A DNA stretch of 64,000 bases from NCBI GenBank assembly GCA_034401135.1, contig JAWZSP010000002.1, positions 2,604,001 through 2,668,000 of the forward strand, given 5' to 3'. The position numbers were made by a program, and so were the translations under genes. Of the stretch, positions 1-12,226 are shown one piece after another. Numbering within the stretch: position 1 is the stretch's first letter; every line of letters begins with the position of its first letter. Source of the stretch: Volutella citrinella (Eukaryota > Ascomycota > Sordariomycetes > Hypocreales > Nectriaceae). The notes under the pieces are model-generated. The model was not told where the DNA came from. It saw only the letters and a program-made list of their open reading frames with translations, and ran no database searches.

Positions 1-3000
1 ATGCCGGTGCGCCGCTGGAGCCAAAGTGACATGGTTTGCCCCCAAACCCCATTCGGCACACGGGGCAGTTGACTGCGTGCCTGTTTGAACGCTCAGACGT
101 CCATGATGGCCAATCCGCGCCCAGGCCCAGGCTCCAAACTTCGGGGCAGGCGGGGACAATCAAATCTCTGTTTCGCAAACTTGAACGCACGAGGCGCTGT
201 CAATCCGTCTGACAGGGAGGAGGCCCAAGCAAGCATGCCCAGCCCTTCCGATATCAGACTAGGCGCTTCAGCGAGACAGGCCAAGGGCCCAAGGCATGGC
301 AATGACCTGGCCTCGCAGGAGAGAAACATGGTATCAGGCGGCTGTTTAGCCTGGCCTGTCTCTGGAACCTTTGAGTCGGCCATGGGGCCATGTCGTGTAG
401 CCATGAAGCCAGGGGCCGGCCACGAGGACCGACATCGTCCGGATCCCCGGGGTGGTGAACACATGCTCAGGGGGTGTAAACCTGGTATGAGCTTTCCCCA
501 AATCTCCTCAGCTAACATCACGAATACAAAGCCCATCATAGGCAATAAACTTCGTGGCTTGAACTAGAAGCGGTGCCTAACGTTTCGTCAATCTAATCAA
601 CGTCCTCCCTCTCATCCATCGTCTTCCTCAACTAGTAAAGGTTGCGGACTTGACCGTCACTGGACCCAAACGCGAATGGCGCCGAGGAAGGGCCCGCTGA
701 GGAACGAGGATCCAATTACCTACGTACTACCTACTCCGTGCAGGCTAGTCTACATAGTAGTCCGCAGTTTGAGGCTGGGGTCGTGGGGACGTGGGCCCCG
801 CCAAATCGACAGTAAAAGGGCTTGAGATATTTCCACTGAAGCCAGCACACAACACACGATGGGGGTTAGCAGAGAGCAGGTGCCCACAGGAGATGAGATA
901 TCCGGAGCGCTGTGCGCTAGCGCGGGGTCGTTTGCAGAACTTGTGAGAGGAAAAGAAGCAATGTGAGACAGCAAATGCTCACCTGCCAGTCCGGGGTTGC
1001 CAGAGCCCAACCAGACGTTCCACTCCGACATAGTTTTGTGCCCCGGGGCAGTGAGAGTGCCGCGTACGGCAGTTCGAACTTAGCAGGAGCGGGGGCAAGA
1101 CGCAGACTTCGAGGATCTTCGCTTGGCGGGCGTTCTGAGTCTGGGTGTAAGTGCGGGACGGGACGGTTTGCATAATGTTCGCGGGCGCCAGAGTCTGAGA
1201 AAAAATTCCCCGGGCACACGCCGTGCACAAGCCAGCATGGGCCAAGGAAAGTAACGCACCCGGTCCGAGGACGTTAGTGATTTTCCTGTGCTGGCTATGC
1301 ATGTCTCAGAAATCGAAGGATCAAGGGTGCGGTGGCGGAGGCTGAGGCGAGACGCGAGGCACGAGACGCGAAGAGTGAAGAGGTCTTGTTTCGAATCATC
1401 GACACTGACATGCACAATGTTGACCCCATCAACCAAGCTTCAACATCCTTCGCACTTGATCCACCTGTCACCATACTCATCCGCCCCGGGCACGCGAGCT
1501 CCTCGCATGGTGGGGGCTTATCAACCCAGATGGGCATGCCGAGCCTGTGTTGGTCGCTGCTAGGGGGGCCCGTTGGTGGCGACAACATGGCAGCCATTGG
1601 AGTCGGTGGATGAAAGTCAAGGGGCCAACTTTCCCAGGAAAGGGGTATGCCTGGGAAGATATATCTCGGTCCATAACACGATCCCATCTACAGGAGGTGG
1701 CTGCCCTCATGGCGTCCATGCAACACGAGGGAGGAGCGTCGACGGATGTTGCGGGCTGTGCAAACTGGAGCCGCCGTTGCGTCCCTATCCACAACGTTAT
1801 AACTGATCTGTAACTGACACGGGGAAGTTGCGATTCCGCGCCTTCAACGAGTCATCCCGGGCGGAAGATGCTGTGATTTGTCTCCAAAATTAGCTCGGTG
1901 TAATACTCATCGTGAAGTCCACGCAACGGCATCGTCACGAAAGCAGGCGTCGGTGGAGAGTTGGAAATTATGATCTTGCTGGTAAGGTTGATTGCGTAGA
2001 TTCACAGAACGTAGGGGCAAATATTGATTCACACTCTGGATGATTTCAGAGCCTGCTTCGACGACACTCTGATGGCTGCCTAACTAGCAATGGCTAACCA
2101 GTTCTAGCTTTTGTCCGCGGCAACGGCGATTCTTTGATCGCTTCCCATTGTCTCGATGCCGACTATCCCGGAGTCAAGTGCTTACTTGCGGCCACTCCGC
2201 CGCACGAATCCTTTAGTCGCCAATCTTCTCCATTTCGGCTCCTCCGCAAACAACTCCCCTATTCATGGCTTTAGCATATTCCCCTTGCCCGTTCTCCTGG
2301 CCAAACTTTGCTTCGTTAAGCGAGCGTCCGTTTAGCAAAGGCGCACCCCCCCTCCTCTCCCCTACCCTCCACCGAATCCAAAAATGCTTCAATGCCCTGA
2401 CACGTAGATCCATGTCCTTGGGAAATACCGCTTCATCCTCAAACTCTCTCTTGGCAATCCAGGCTGTGTATAATCCAGCTCAGCTTCAATTCATAGTGGC
2501 TAAAAAAAGCTACGCGGAGCCCACGGGTTACCGAGTACTGAATGGCCGAACATTGCTCCTTCACTCGCCAGCTCCTACCGGCATTCCTGCATGGCTGGGT
2601 AACAACCATCTTGTTCCTCTTGAGTTGGGTTGCGTGTGGAGCTGTGGCGAAGTGATCTCAGGAGCGCGTGATGGAAAGACACGAGACTCTAGCTACCCCC
2701 ATAGCCTCACGCAATGCCGTTGAGGCAAAAATACCACAGGCGAGGTATACCGTTTGTCTGCTCGAAATTAGCAATGATGGCAGACCATTGAGATACGAAG
2801 TGGTTCTTTTGATCTGTAGATGCTGGCTTCTTGGTAAAGTTGGCATTGTCCGCACGCAATGTCTTAACGCCGACTTGCCGCAACCAGGGGGGGGCAAATT
2901 TTTTGATCTCTGCGCAACTTCGCCTTTTCAATGTAAAAACATCATGAAGAGGCTGTAATTTAGCCACATCCAGCAGTTCTCTCCAACTCAAGCCGTGCTC

Positions 3001-6000
3001 TGCGTTACTCGAGTCCGCAGTGCTTCAACTCCAACTGAATCCCTGACCGTTTCTGCCGTTCAACCAGCTCCTGTCAACCTACGAATCTTGCATCGCCACC
3101 TCCGAGCCCGATTCTTCTGCGAACACAACTCGGTGCGACTCATAATGGGGTAATAATGAAACAGCAGTGTTTTACATGGAATGGCTCAGCAGTATTGCTC
3201 ATGCCTGGCGTGTAAATGCAATGGGGGCCGACTCCACGGATGGTTGCAACTTGAACAGTGGGCAGCCAACATCTGGGGAACTGTCGTTGTATCACACGTC
3301 AGTGGTACTTTTGTAAGGTCATTCTTCCCCCTATTGATGTGTTTTAAATAACTTGGTTCGGATATTTATTCCGGGGAAGAGCTCGAATACGCAGGCACGG
3401 AACCCTCAGGCTCTCGCCGACAACCACCCTGCATTCAGGGGTAAACCTTCAAAACGAACATGCATCGAACCAAATCCAACGCGTACGGACGATGACTACA
3501 AGAACAAAGAACGCCTTAGTGTCAGGCTTGAGATGAGCAGAGCGGGATTATGCGCAATCTGATCAGTCTGATACGGTTACCACATTCTTCAGAGGGATAC
3601 TCTCCGCAGTGACAAACTTCAACTGGTGCCTTTGGGCAGCGTCGAATGCGCGCACCACTGGCAACTGAACACTGCAAAGTGGAATACAAGCCTCCACCAT
3701 CTAAACTCTTTGGTGTGATGCAAGTATCATCAGCAAGGACCTAAGATGGCTGTACAAAGGAATGCACTACAAGGTCGATGGCATCTCCCGTGATCGTTGC
3801 TGGCATACCATATAGTACGAGGAGCTTCCATGGCACAGCAGGGAAATTATAGACGTCTAAGTGTCCCTGAGTCACTGATCCAGTGGTCCATCCACCTAAC
3901 GATCCAGCGCACATCATCTTGGTGATCGCTGTCCAACTGACATCAATGTGTATTCTCAAGTTCTGGGTTCGTTACAGACTCTTTCCCCTAAGACCAGGAG
4001 AGAACATGACTACTGCAGTATTTCTGATTGCGGATGCTATCTATATAACCATGGTCTCTATAATAGAGAAGAGTACCCTTCCCCGCAATCTATGGCTCCT
4101 TGGTTCAATACGAGTGACTGTCTGCGTGACAGTTGAGGGCAAGCGATGTCTCTCTGAATTCATCTATTGACATGTATCGCATCTGCTGGGTTGACTACGC
4201 AACAATATCGAGGGTCAAGTGTCATCATCGGTATATGTGGACATCCGCTGGTATGCTTGCCATAATTGATTCGATGAAGATTGAATGCCAACGGGAATTC
4301 CGGCATGGCAAGCTCTTGCCACCGAGTTTGGAGAACTGTCACTTGCTCAGTATAGATGACAAAGAAAACCTGCATAGATCATAGAAACCCAGTGTTACTT
4401 CCTTCATGTGTTTTAAATCCAAGAATAATGTTGAGGCTGTCAACTTGAGTTACTCTTGTTGTCAGCGCAGGTATTGACGTTTTAGCTGCACCCGATATAC
4501 TAGATCAACCACTTCCCAAACCGTGCCACACTGTGTCTGAACAAGATGCAAACGCGTAAGAAATTGCCTACAATAAATTAGTGCAAGGATTGATTAATTG
4601 ACGTTCTTGCTTTATTTATTAGCAACAAGACACTGTCCGCGCAATTAGTCTTGATCAGACTCATCTGAACAACCACGCCCTTATGTACCCTATACCTGGC
4701 AGTGGGTTTGACCTTGATTCTATCATTCGCTTTTTATTCCTTTCGGAAAGCAGCTCTGCACGTTGCGGGATATCCCCGAAATTCCGGAGAGAAAGCTCCT
4801 CAAGACGCTGAGTTTCCTCTTTGATACGGGTTGAGTGGCTGTTTCTTGAGTTTCGTCTCCTGTGTTCCCCCTCGACGTTACCATCTGTCGCTGACCCGTC
4901 GTGATTGGCTGCACGACTGGCTTGGAACTCTGACTGGCTTGTGAAATGGCGGGGTTCGCTTGCTAGCGGTCAGTATTAGTACCAACGAGGAGGCCCAGAA
5001 GGCTGACCAGGTATTTGTCTTCGGGCCCAACTGTGCGTTCAATAGGTCGGATCTTGCCATTTGGAGCAGTTGATGCTTTGGTGGAGCTTGGCGCATGACT
5101 ACTCCAGCACATCTCACACGGCAGGCATATCAACCCCTTCGCGGGTGTCGTCGAGTTTACTCGGCCACCGAGGTGGCGAGCGACTAGGAGGCCGGATGGG
5201 AGGAAGAGCAGCAGGCTGTCAATCGGCAATGCAAAAGCGTGGCATGGGACATGTAGGGCACGCCAAGCCCGCGGCGGGGAAACCCAGCAACCTACGAACA
5301 TGGGTGTGGCCTTGGATGGGGGCGCATTCCAGCTTGAAGCTCATGATGTGACGAGGCATGCAGGCTGGTCGAACCTTTACCGGTTTGCATGTGGCGGCGA
5401 CTGTACATGTGGACTGGCTGTCGTTCCCTGCGCCGTGGTAGCTGGAGGACAGGATAAGACGTGCCGTGATTTAGTCGGCGCTTCAAGGCCGCCTGGGCTG
5501 GTCACTCTCCTCGGATATACTGTAGGTGTCGGTGACCCAGGGCATCCATCTGGTGATGCCAAGTGCATCCCGTCAACACCAAGCCGATGGTAGTAAATAG
5601 TTCCCAACCGAACACGCTCCGCCACCCTTGATGTGACAAGATACCCAGTCGCTGAGTAGTAAGACAGCTTATCGCCCGGCTAATCGTGCCAAGGCCATGC
5701 CCAACGGGCTCGTCATCGCCGCTAGAGGCTTCAGCTGAGCAACCAGACGCGCCTAAGGCGCCCCCATTCGAGGGTTTGGAGACTGGGAGCTTGTAGACTT
5801 TGGCTTGGCCGGACACCGGGTCGTGCCGCCGTATCTCAATGGCTGTTCTAGGCCTTCCCATATTCGGTCGGTCTCGGGACTCACTCTTTCGGGACAAGCA
5901 CGCCCGCCCTCTGGTGATTGCATTTGCATGCTACTGATGCCGCGCCACTTGGCGAGTCGAGCCCCCCCTGTCGTGGTGACACGCCACTGTTACCAAGTCG

Positions 6001-6349
6001 CCAATGTTTCCCTTCCAATGTTTGGCCGCACGACCGAAGCGTCGGCAGATCCATGTTGGGATATAATAATGCACGAGGTGGCACACTGTCGGCTGCCTTG
6101 ATAGCCCTCGTTAGTCGTCGCTGCGAGCGTTTGTTGATTGTAGTACTTCAGTCCAATGGGCGCCATTGATCGAAAGGACCATCCCATCGTCACACACCCA
6201 CATCTACCTGCCTGACCTACAATCACCGACTGCCTTACTTTTCAGTACGCTTCTCACTCACCGCAAAGGACGCTCTGCCCGCCCCAATTTTTTTTTTTTG
6301 GCATCTCGACAACTTCACCTCTTGTCGCTGCGCTCATCAACCAGCTCCA
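1..6349. other. Gene-poor interval, no gene supported
   Basis: About 6.3 kb with only short overlapping open frames on both strands. None has recognisable domain content, a good start context or a convincing chain of splice sites. No tRNA, 5S rRNA or transposon frame was recognised. The last few hundred bases, including a T9 run near 6290 and pyrimidine-rich DNA up to the ATG at 6350, are probably the promoter and 5' UTR of the RING-H2 gene. Confidence 0.5.
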
Positions 6350-7166
6350 ATGGAGAACTTCGGCATCATCTTACTCGTCGTCTTCCTCCTCCTCATTGTC
6401 GTGGGCCCGTTGTAAGTAGCAGACCCTCGAGAACGGCAAGAATGATCTGATGGTTTTTAACCTGTTGCCGTGCCCCTCAGTGCCTGTGTCAGGTGGATGC
6501 GCGGGGAGCCATTCGCGGCCGACCAAGAGTTCAACCCGCAGCCCCGACAGATTTGCGACGCACGGCAAAAGCTGACAACCGTGACGACTTGCTCAACCGT
6601 GACGGACGGGCGCTCACCCTCGCCCGATGCCGATGCCGATGTTGAGGCCGTCGCCCCACCTTCTGAGTACGGAGAATGGTGAGTGAGGGTCTCCCCTTCC
6701 CCGGCGATCCGGCTCCACAGCAGCACATGGTAGTTGTCGGAGCTTGATCCCGGCATCTCCCCAACGCAGGCCGAGTCCCGGATCAGCCCTCAGTGAAGTG
6801 AAACATCTGACATCGGGCTACAGCCCTATTTGCATCGGCCCTCTCGTCCCAGAGCCAGTCCATGCGGCCGATGACGGTGCTGGCTCTCGGCTGCCCAGCG
6901 CCGTCGTCTCCACCAAATCATCGGCAAAGGTCAACGCCTCGGCCTGCGAAACGGGTGCAAACGACGGCGAAGAGGAAGACAATGACGATATCCTGACTCT
7001 CAACAGCTGCGGCCACTCGTTCCACTCCAAATGCCTGTCGTCGTGGTTCCTCATAGAGCGATTCGATTGTCCAGTCTGCCGGGTGCCGTACTACAAGAGT
7101 GACAAGCCCGCGCCTCCTCGGCAGCGGCCGCGACTTCGGACTCTGGCCTCGCCGCCGTTCTATTGA
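6350..7166 (+). CDS. Membrane-anchored RING-H2 finger protein (probable E3 ubiquitin ligase)
   Basis: Three coding exons, 6350-6411, 6481-6678 and 6824-7166, give 200 aa. Residues 5-24 form one hydrophobic segment that should act as a signal anchor. The RING-H2 domain starts with C87-P-I-C90, then C149-G-H151-x2-H154-x2-C157 and C169-P-V-C172, the ligand order of E3 ligases that recruit an E2 enzyme. The loop between the second and third ligands is unusually long (about 58 residues) and acidic near its end. The acceptor at 6823 was chosen over one at 6769 because it completes the first zinc cysteine (TG|C) and has a CTGAC branch site 15-20 nt upstream. The 6769 acceptor also stays in frame but puts serine at that ligand position. 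The substrate and the target membrane cannot be inferred. The fungal family is recognised only at the RING level. Confidence 0.82.
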
Positions 7167-7895
7167 CCGTGATTCTATACGAGATACCCCTGAATTTTGC
7201 AAGATCAAAGTATCGTTTCGAAAGGCGCATGGGCTCAGCATCTGCATTCGCTGGCCATGTGGATTGACGCATGTGCCTCAGATACGATGATGATGATGAT
7301 GATGGCACGCCATCGAACCGTGCCATCATCATCTCTCTTGGGACTGGATTCAAAAATGATCTTGGGCGCAAGTTGTGTGTTCCAGATCTACCCAACAGCT
7401 CAATCTCCGCTGCTTCTGTTGCTGATCAAGATAATGATGGTCACCATATGGCCCGGGTGGCGGTAATTGGCCAGTTGGGGCCGGAGGTCCGCTCCGGAGC
7501 TACCTCCTGGCCTAATGCTAATCGGCGATCTTGCCCCTGTACGTGGATGATTTCATCGTCACCCAAGCCACTGGGATCGAGAAATCCGCGCCCCCATCGC
7601 TCTTGGATAGTTATGCATGTGTCGACCTTGCGCTCTGGCGCGCTGCAACGGTCACGCTGCCCTATCGGGCCCCTGCTGATCGCCTATTTGCCGTCCCAGA
7701 AGCAATTGTTATTTGGCAATGCGCCCCCCGAAAAGCCATGCATGACGCACTGTACGTCATTGGTTCAGTCCCGGGCAGCACACACTCATCTGCGCACTAT
7801 GAGACGTCGTCGTCGACGCTCGGCTTCACCTCTCACCTACTCCTATAACTCGCAGGTTGCTCTCTAGCATCTGTACGGCGTGTTGGAGAAACCCG
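7167..7895. other. Intergenic spacer with a short GAT microsatellite
   Basis: Spacer between two genes in tandem. It contains a (GAT)n tract at about 7286-7304 and nothing else recognised. It should hold the RING gene's 3' UTR and the UVDE promoter. Confidence 0.5.
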
Positions 7896-7988
7896 ATGCG
7901 CCGTCGAGTTGCCGTCTCAGCACCTCTCCCCAGGCTCTCCTCCCCCACAACCTCCATATCGCACCAGGCTCGACTTTCTCTGCTCGCA

Positions 7989-9886
7989 ATGCCCACCAAA
8001 CGGAAAAGAACCGGGGCCCAACCACCGCCCCCTGCACCGACGCCGCCGTCGAAGAGACTCGATGGTCCCAGGCGCAGCGGGAGGATTAGGGATCAAGGTC
8101 CTTTGTCCATCAAGATGGAGATGGACAGTGAGGACATGGACATCGACACAGAGCACAAAAGACAGAATTTTGACTTGTGGGAATCCAAGGAAGCTGTTGA
8201 ACGAGCCAGGCGTGATCTGAGCGAGATGGAACACAAACTGCAGAATGCTGTCAGGAAGCAGCGTCTTGCCATCGAGTCGTCAGACTTGAGTGTTGAACCG
8301 GCCGCATCCGTGTCCCCTCAAGACAGGCCTAAGGCTCACGCCCCAGACAAGACCTCCATCAACCAAAACGTCCAAAGGAACGGTGATACAGCTATGGAGG
8401 GCACTCAGGCGGACGACCATGCGGTGGAATTGGCGGAGGGCGATTCTGAAGACGCCCGAGCGGAGGGCGACACTAATAATCGTGGTGCGGCCCGACCTCC
8501 GCCGGTGAACAGTGAACTTCTGCCTTTACCGTGGGTTGGCCGCTTGGGCTATGTGAGCAAGATAGCCGGGCACCGCTGTGTTGAGGAACTGCGGCTAACG
8601 AAAGACAGGCTTGCCTCAATACCTACCTTCGGACTTCCAACCCTCCCGTGTTCTCATCCAGGACATGTCGCCTTGGCTCCATCCTTGAACATCGATATCC
8701 GTTGAGAGATCCTTCTCAACCAGAGCACCCAACTAAAAACCGCCCTGATAAAACTAAACTGCCAGACATCGAGCGAGGGCGGAGGTATGTCGAGGCCTTA
8801 GGACTGGCAAATGCGAGAGATATACCAAAGATGATACGCTGGAATTGCAAGTACGGCATCAAGTTCATGAGACTCAGCAGCGAGATGTTCCCGTTCGCCA
8901 GCCACGACGAGCATGGGTACAAACTCGCTCCTTTTGCCGCTGATGTGTTGGCCGAAGCTGGGAAAGTGGCAGCAGAGCTAGGGCATCGCTTGACGATGCA
9001 TCCCGGACAGTTTACGCAGATCGGAAGCCCCAGGAAGGAGGTTATCAATGCTTCCATCCGCGAATTGGAGTATCACGACGAGCTGCTGACTCTTCTCCGT
9101 CTTCCAGAACAGATGGATCGTGATGCTGTCATGATACTTCACATGGGTGGTACCTATGGTGATAAGGCCGCGACCCTTGATCGTTTCCGGGGCAATTACG
9201 CGACACTGTCTAATAGCATCAAGCGCAGGATGGTGCTAGAAAACGACGACGTGTCGTGGAGTGTGCACGACCTGCTTCCGATTTGCGAGGAGTTGAACAT
9301 CCCGCTTGTTTTAGACTTTCACCACAACAACATTGTGTTTGACGCCAGCATTCGAGAAGGGACTCAAGACATCATTGGACTGTTTGATCGGATCAAGGAG
9401 ACGTGGACCAGAAAGAACATTCGCCAGAAGATGCACTACAGCGAGCCCACGGCCAGTGCCATCACTCACCGGGACCGGCGCAAACACTCACCACGTGTGA
9501 AGGTGCTCCCGCCGTGTGCTCCGGACATGGATCTCATGATCGAGGCAAAGGACAAGGAGCAGGCGGTTTTTGAGCTCATGCGTACCTATCGGCTTCCAGG
9601 GTGGGACAGATTCAACGACATCATTCCCCACGAAAGAGAGGACGAGCCACGCAAGGCCGTGAAGAAAAAGGCCAAAAAGAGTAAGAAGAAAGGCGAAGGG
9701 CCAGCAAATGGCTTCGAAGAGGGGGAGGACGAGGACGAGGACGAGACACCAGAGAGGGTAGTTGCCGACGAACAGTTTGGAATGGGAGGGCCTCAGAACC
9801 GGGTGTATTGGCCGCCGGGCATGGAAGATTGGCTCAAGCCTAAAAAGCGGGAGGCCAACAAAAAAACGAAATCGACGGAGGAATAA
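7989..9886 (+). CDS. uvde: UV-damage endonuclease UVDE
   Basis: Two exons, 7989-8552 and 8609-9886, give 613 aa, close to the size of other fungal UVDE proteins. The enzyme nicks DNA immediately 5' of UV photoproducts and other distortions, starting an excision pathway independent of classical NER. The first ~170 residues are polar and basic, with likely nuclear-import patches (PTKRKR near the start; SKRLDGPRRSGR). The TIM-barrel core begins at RLGY|ACLNTYLR, where the 56-nt intron falls. Family motifs then appear in order: RLSSEMFPF, HPGQFTQIGSPRKE, ILHMGG, LENDD, LDFHHNN and KMHYSEP, supplying the His/Glu/Asp metal ligands and the catalytic lysine. The C-terminal tail is Lys/Glu rich and ends with KPKKREANKK. 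The ATG at 7989 gives a family-like start. An in-frame ATG at 7896 would add 31 arginine-rich residues. It lies in tandem with RKM4, 466 bp upstream of it. Confidence 0.95.
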
Positions 9887-10352
9887 TTGGTTTCAGCACG
9901 TCCTGCAAGGAGGACTTGCTCTTTCAACTACATGACAACATTGGGTGGACGTCGTGGTGGTGGTGGTGGTGGTGGTGGTGATGGGGTTGTGCGATGGTAG
10001 TTGTACGATTCCAGAGCGGGCGGTAGACATTAATCAATGTTTAATTGTGTAAATGAAATGTACAAGTTGCCCCAAGCTCAAGACACATTGTGCCGTAGTT
10101 TCACGCATGTTGATAATACCGAGTTCACACGCTGAGGGTGGTAGACACAGTGCGAGAAGTTAATCGATGTACGCACACAGTGTGCTCACCGCAGCAACTA
10201 ACTAATTGGCCCATAATAATTATTTTGATGAAAAAAGATTGGAGAGAGCGTTCACCAACAGCCTGCCATTCTATCTTGAGGTCCAGAGGCAGTCATATTG
10301 GCGCATTTTATCCCCCACCTAGATACTTGGTGATTGTACCGCACACGCGATT
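9887..10352. other. Spacer between UVDE and RKM4 with a TGG microsatellite
   Basis: Holds the UVDE 3' UTR and RKM4 promoter. A perfect (GTG)n tract runs over about 9954-9980, 68 bp after the UVDE stop. Nothing else stands out. Confidence 0.6.
9954..9980 (+). repeat. (GTG)n microsatellite in the UVDE 3' region
   Basis: Nine uninterrupted copies of the trinucleotide, just downstream of the UVDE stop codon and probably within the 3' UTR. Visible directly in the sequence. Confidence 0.9.
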
Positions 10353-11936
10353 ATGGCTTCACCGAGCTTTGAAGAGGCCAGCGAGAAATTCCTCGGCTGG
10401 TTTCAGTCTCTGCCGGGAGCGACCTTCTCCAGCTCCATCAAGATGGTGGATCTCAGGGACCGTAACGCCGGCCGCGGAATCAGTGAGTCTGCAATCGCGC
10501 AAACATGAAAATGACATACATGCCTGACCACCCAGCAGTCGCCCTCGAGGACATTGGCCCCGAGACTACGTTGTTCACCATCCCGAGAAAGGCCATCATC
10601 AATGTCGAGACTTCAGAGCTGCCCAAGAGCCTGCCTGAAGTATTTGACCTCCAGAGGGCGACTGATGACGACGAAGATGATGATGCCCCTCGGATGGACT
10701 CTTGGAGCTCACTTATTTTGATCATGATTTTCGAGTATCTCCGGGGCGACAGTTCGGCTTGGAAGCCATACTTTGATGTCCTGCCGTCGGCCTTTGATAC
10801 CCCCATGTTCTGGTCTGAGCAGGAGATGGCACAGCTTCAATCCAGCCACATGCGCTCCAAGATTGGCAAGGCAGATGCCGAGGATATGTTTCGGCGGACT
10901 CTCTTGCCGGTGATTCGGAGCCACCCAGATCTTTTCCTATCAAGTGGTGACCGCAGTGACGAGGAAATCATCGGCATTGCGCATAGGATGGGTAGCACAA
11001 TCATGGCTTATGCCTTTGACTTGGAGAACGACGAAGAGGAGGAAGAGGACGGGGCCGATGGCTGGGTTGAGGATCGGGATGGCAAGTCCATGATGGGCAT
11101 GGTCCCCATGGCCGACATCCTCAATGCCGACGCCGAGTTCAACGTGTGTATCGGAACCAACGAGCTGTTTGAAAATGCTAACTCAAAGCAGGCTCATGTG
11201 AACCACGGTGAAGACAGCCTCACCGTAGTTTCCTTACGTCCTATCAAAGCCGGAGAGGAGATTTTGAACTACTACGGACCGCACCCGAACTCGGAACTAC
11301 TCAGGCGCTATGGCTACACCTCAGAACTGCATTCGCGTTACGACGTCGTCGAGATTCCGTGGGCGGTCGTAGAGTCATCCCTGGCGTCCAACTTTGGCAT
11401 TTCGGAGCAGATTCTCGAGAAGCTGGTACGTCACATCACCGTAACACCCGCGAGCCCCCCCCTGAGCTGACATGGCATAGCGCGGCGAGCTGGAGGAAGA
11501 GGAAGAGTTCGAAGACACGTTTGTGCTGGAGCGGGAAACCGGCGAGGTCAACTCTGATGGGACGTTTGCCGGTCCTGCCAAGTTCGAGGGCATGCCCGAG
11601 GACCTCGAGCAGCAGCTGAAGACGGTCCTCAAGGGCGTCAAGAAGGCCCAGCCCGAGGCGATCCCGGACAAGCGGAAACGCGATGAGGTCCACCAGGCTG
11701 TGCTGGTAAAGACGCTGGAGACGCTCGCCGGCCGCTACCCGACCACCGTTGCCGAGGACGCCATCCTGCTCGCACAGCAAGGCCTGGACCGGAGGACGAG
11801 GATGGCGGTCGAGGTCAGGCTGGGGGAGAAGAGGCTGCTCCACGAGGCCATTGTGGCGCTGTCGTCTGACGGAGACGTCGAGATGACGGCTGGTGACGAT
11901 GCAGGGCCGCAGAAGCGCGCCAAAGTGTCAAGGTAG
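10353..11936 (+). CDS. rkm4: SET-domain lysine methyltransferase, RKM4/SETD6 type
   Basis: Four exons, 10353-10482, 10539-11143, 11192-11425 and 11481-11936, give 474 aa (yeast Rkm4 is about 490). Yeast Rkm4 monomethylates ribosomal protein Rpl42; SETD6 is the animal relative. The SET N-terminal part is GRGIIALEDIGPETTLF. The C-terminal SET core reads MVPMADILNADAEFNAHVNH, then the GEEILNYYG motif and ELLRRYGY. A Rubisco LSMT-type substrate-binding region follows, with an acidic linker. The second intron (48 nt, GTGTGT...GCTAAC...CAG) is a multiple of three and has no stop, so the open frame runs straight through it. Removing it restores the conserved AEFN-AHVNHGED run. The first intron follows codon 43 and its acceptor was fixed by frame. 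Confidence 0.93.
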
Positions 11937-12226
11937 ATGGGGGGGGGGGGGTGGCATTGCTAAGATGATGACATATAAGAGAATTGCCGGTTGATACCAA
12001 GGAGAGAGCAATATCCAGTTGGGGACGGTGGCGACGGTGATGTTTGCCCTATCTTATCCTAAAAAAGGCGCTAGAATCTGATAAAAGTAAATGAACAAGT
12101 ATGACTTTCACTTGTTAGTGGTCTCCTCTTGATATCTCAGTAGGCAAAAATAGTGACCAAGGTGGGAGCAACTAGATTCACAGAGTATGAGGCGAGATTC
12201 AGCAATACCTCCTTTATGCAATAACG
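11937..12226. other. RKM4 3' flank with a G13 tract
   Basis: A run of 13 consecutive G residues (11939-11951) begins three bases after the RKM4 stop. The remainder, up to the tRNA-like gene, shows nothing recognisable. Confidence 0.6.

Noticed and set aside
85..567. Pair of overlapping open frames at the left end
   Set aside because: Both strands are open over the same bases with no domain, which is typical of non-coding GC-balanced DNA.
7271..7867. 198-codon open frame upstream of UVDE
   Set aside because: It begins in a GAT repeat, overlaps another frame of similar length and shows no protein-like conservation pattern.
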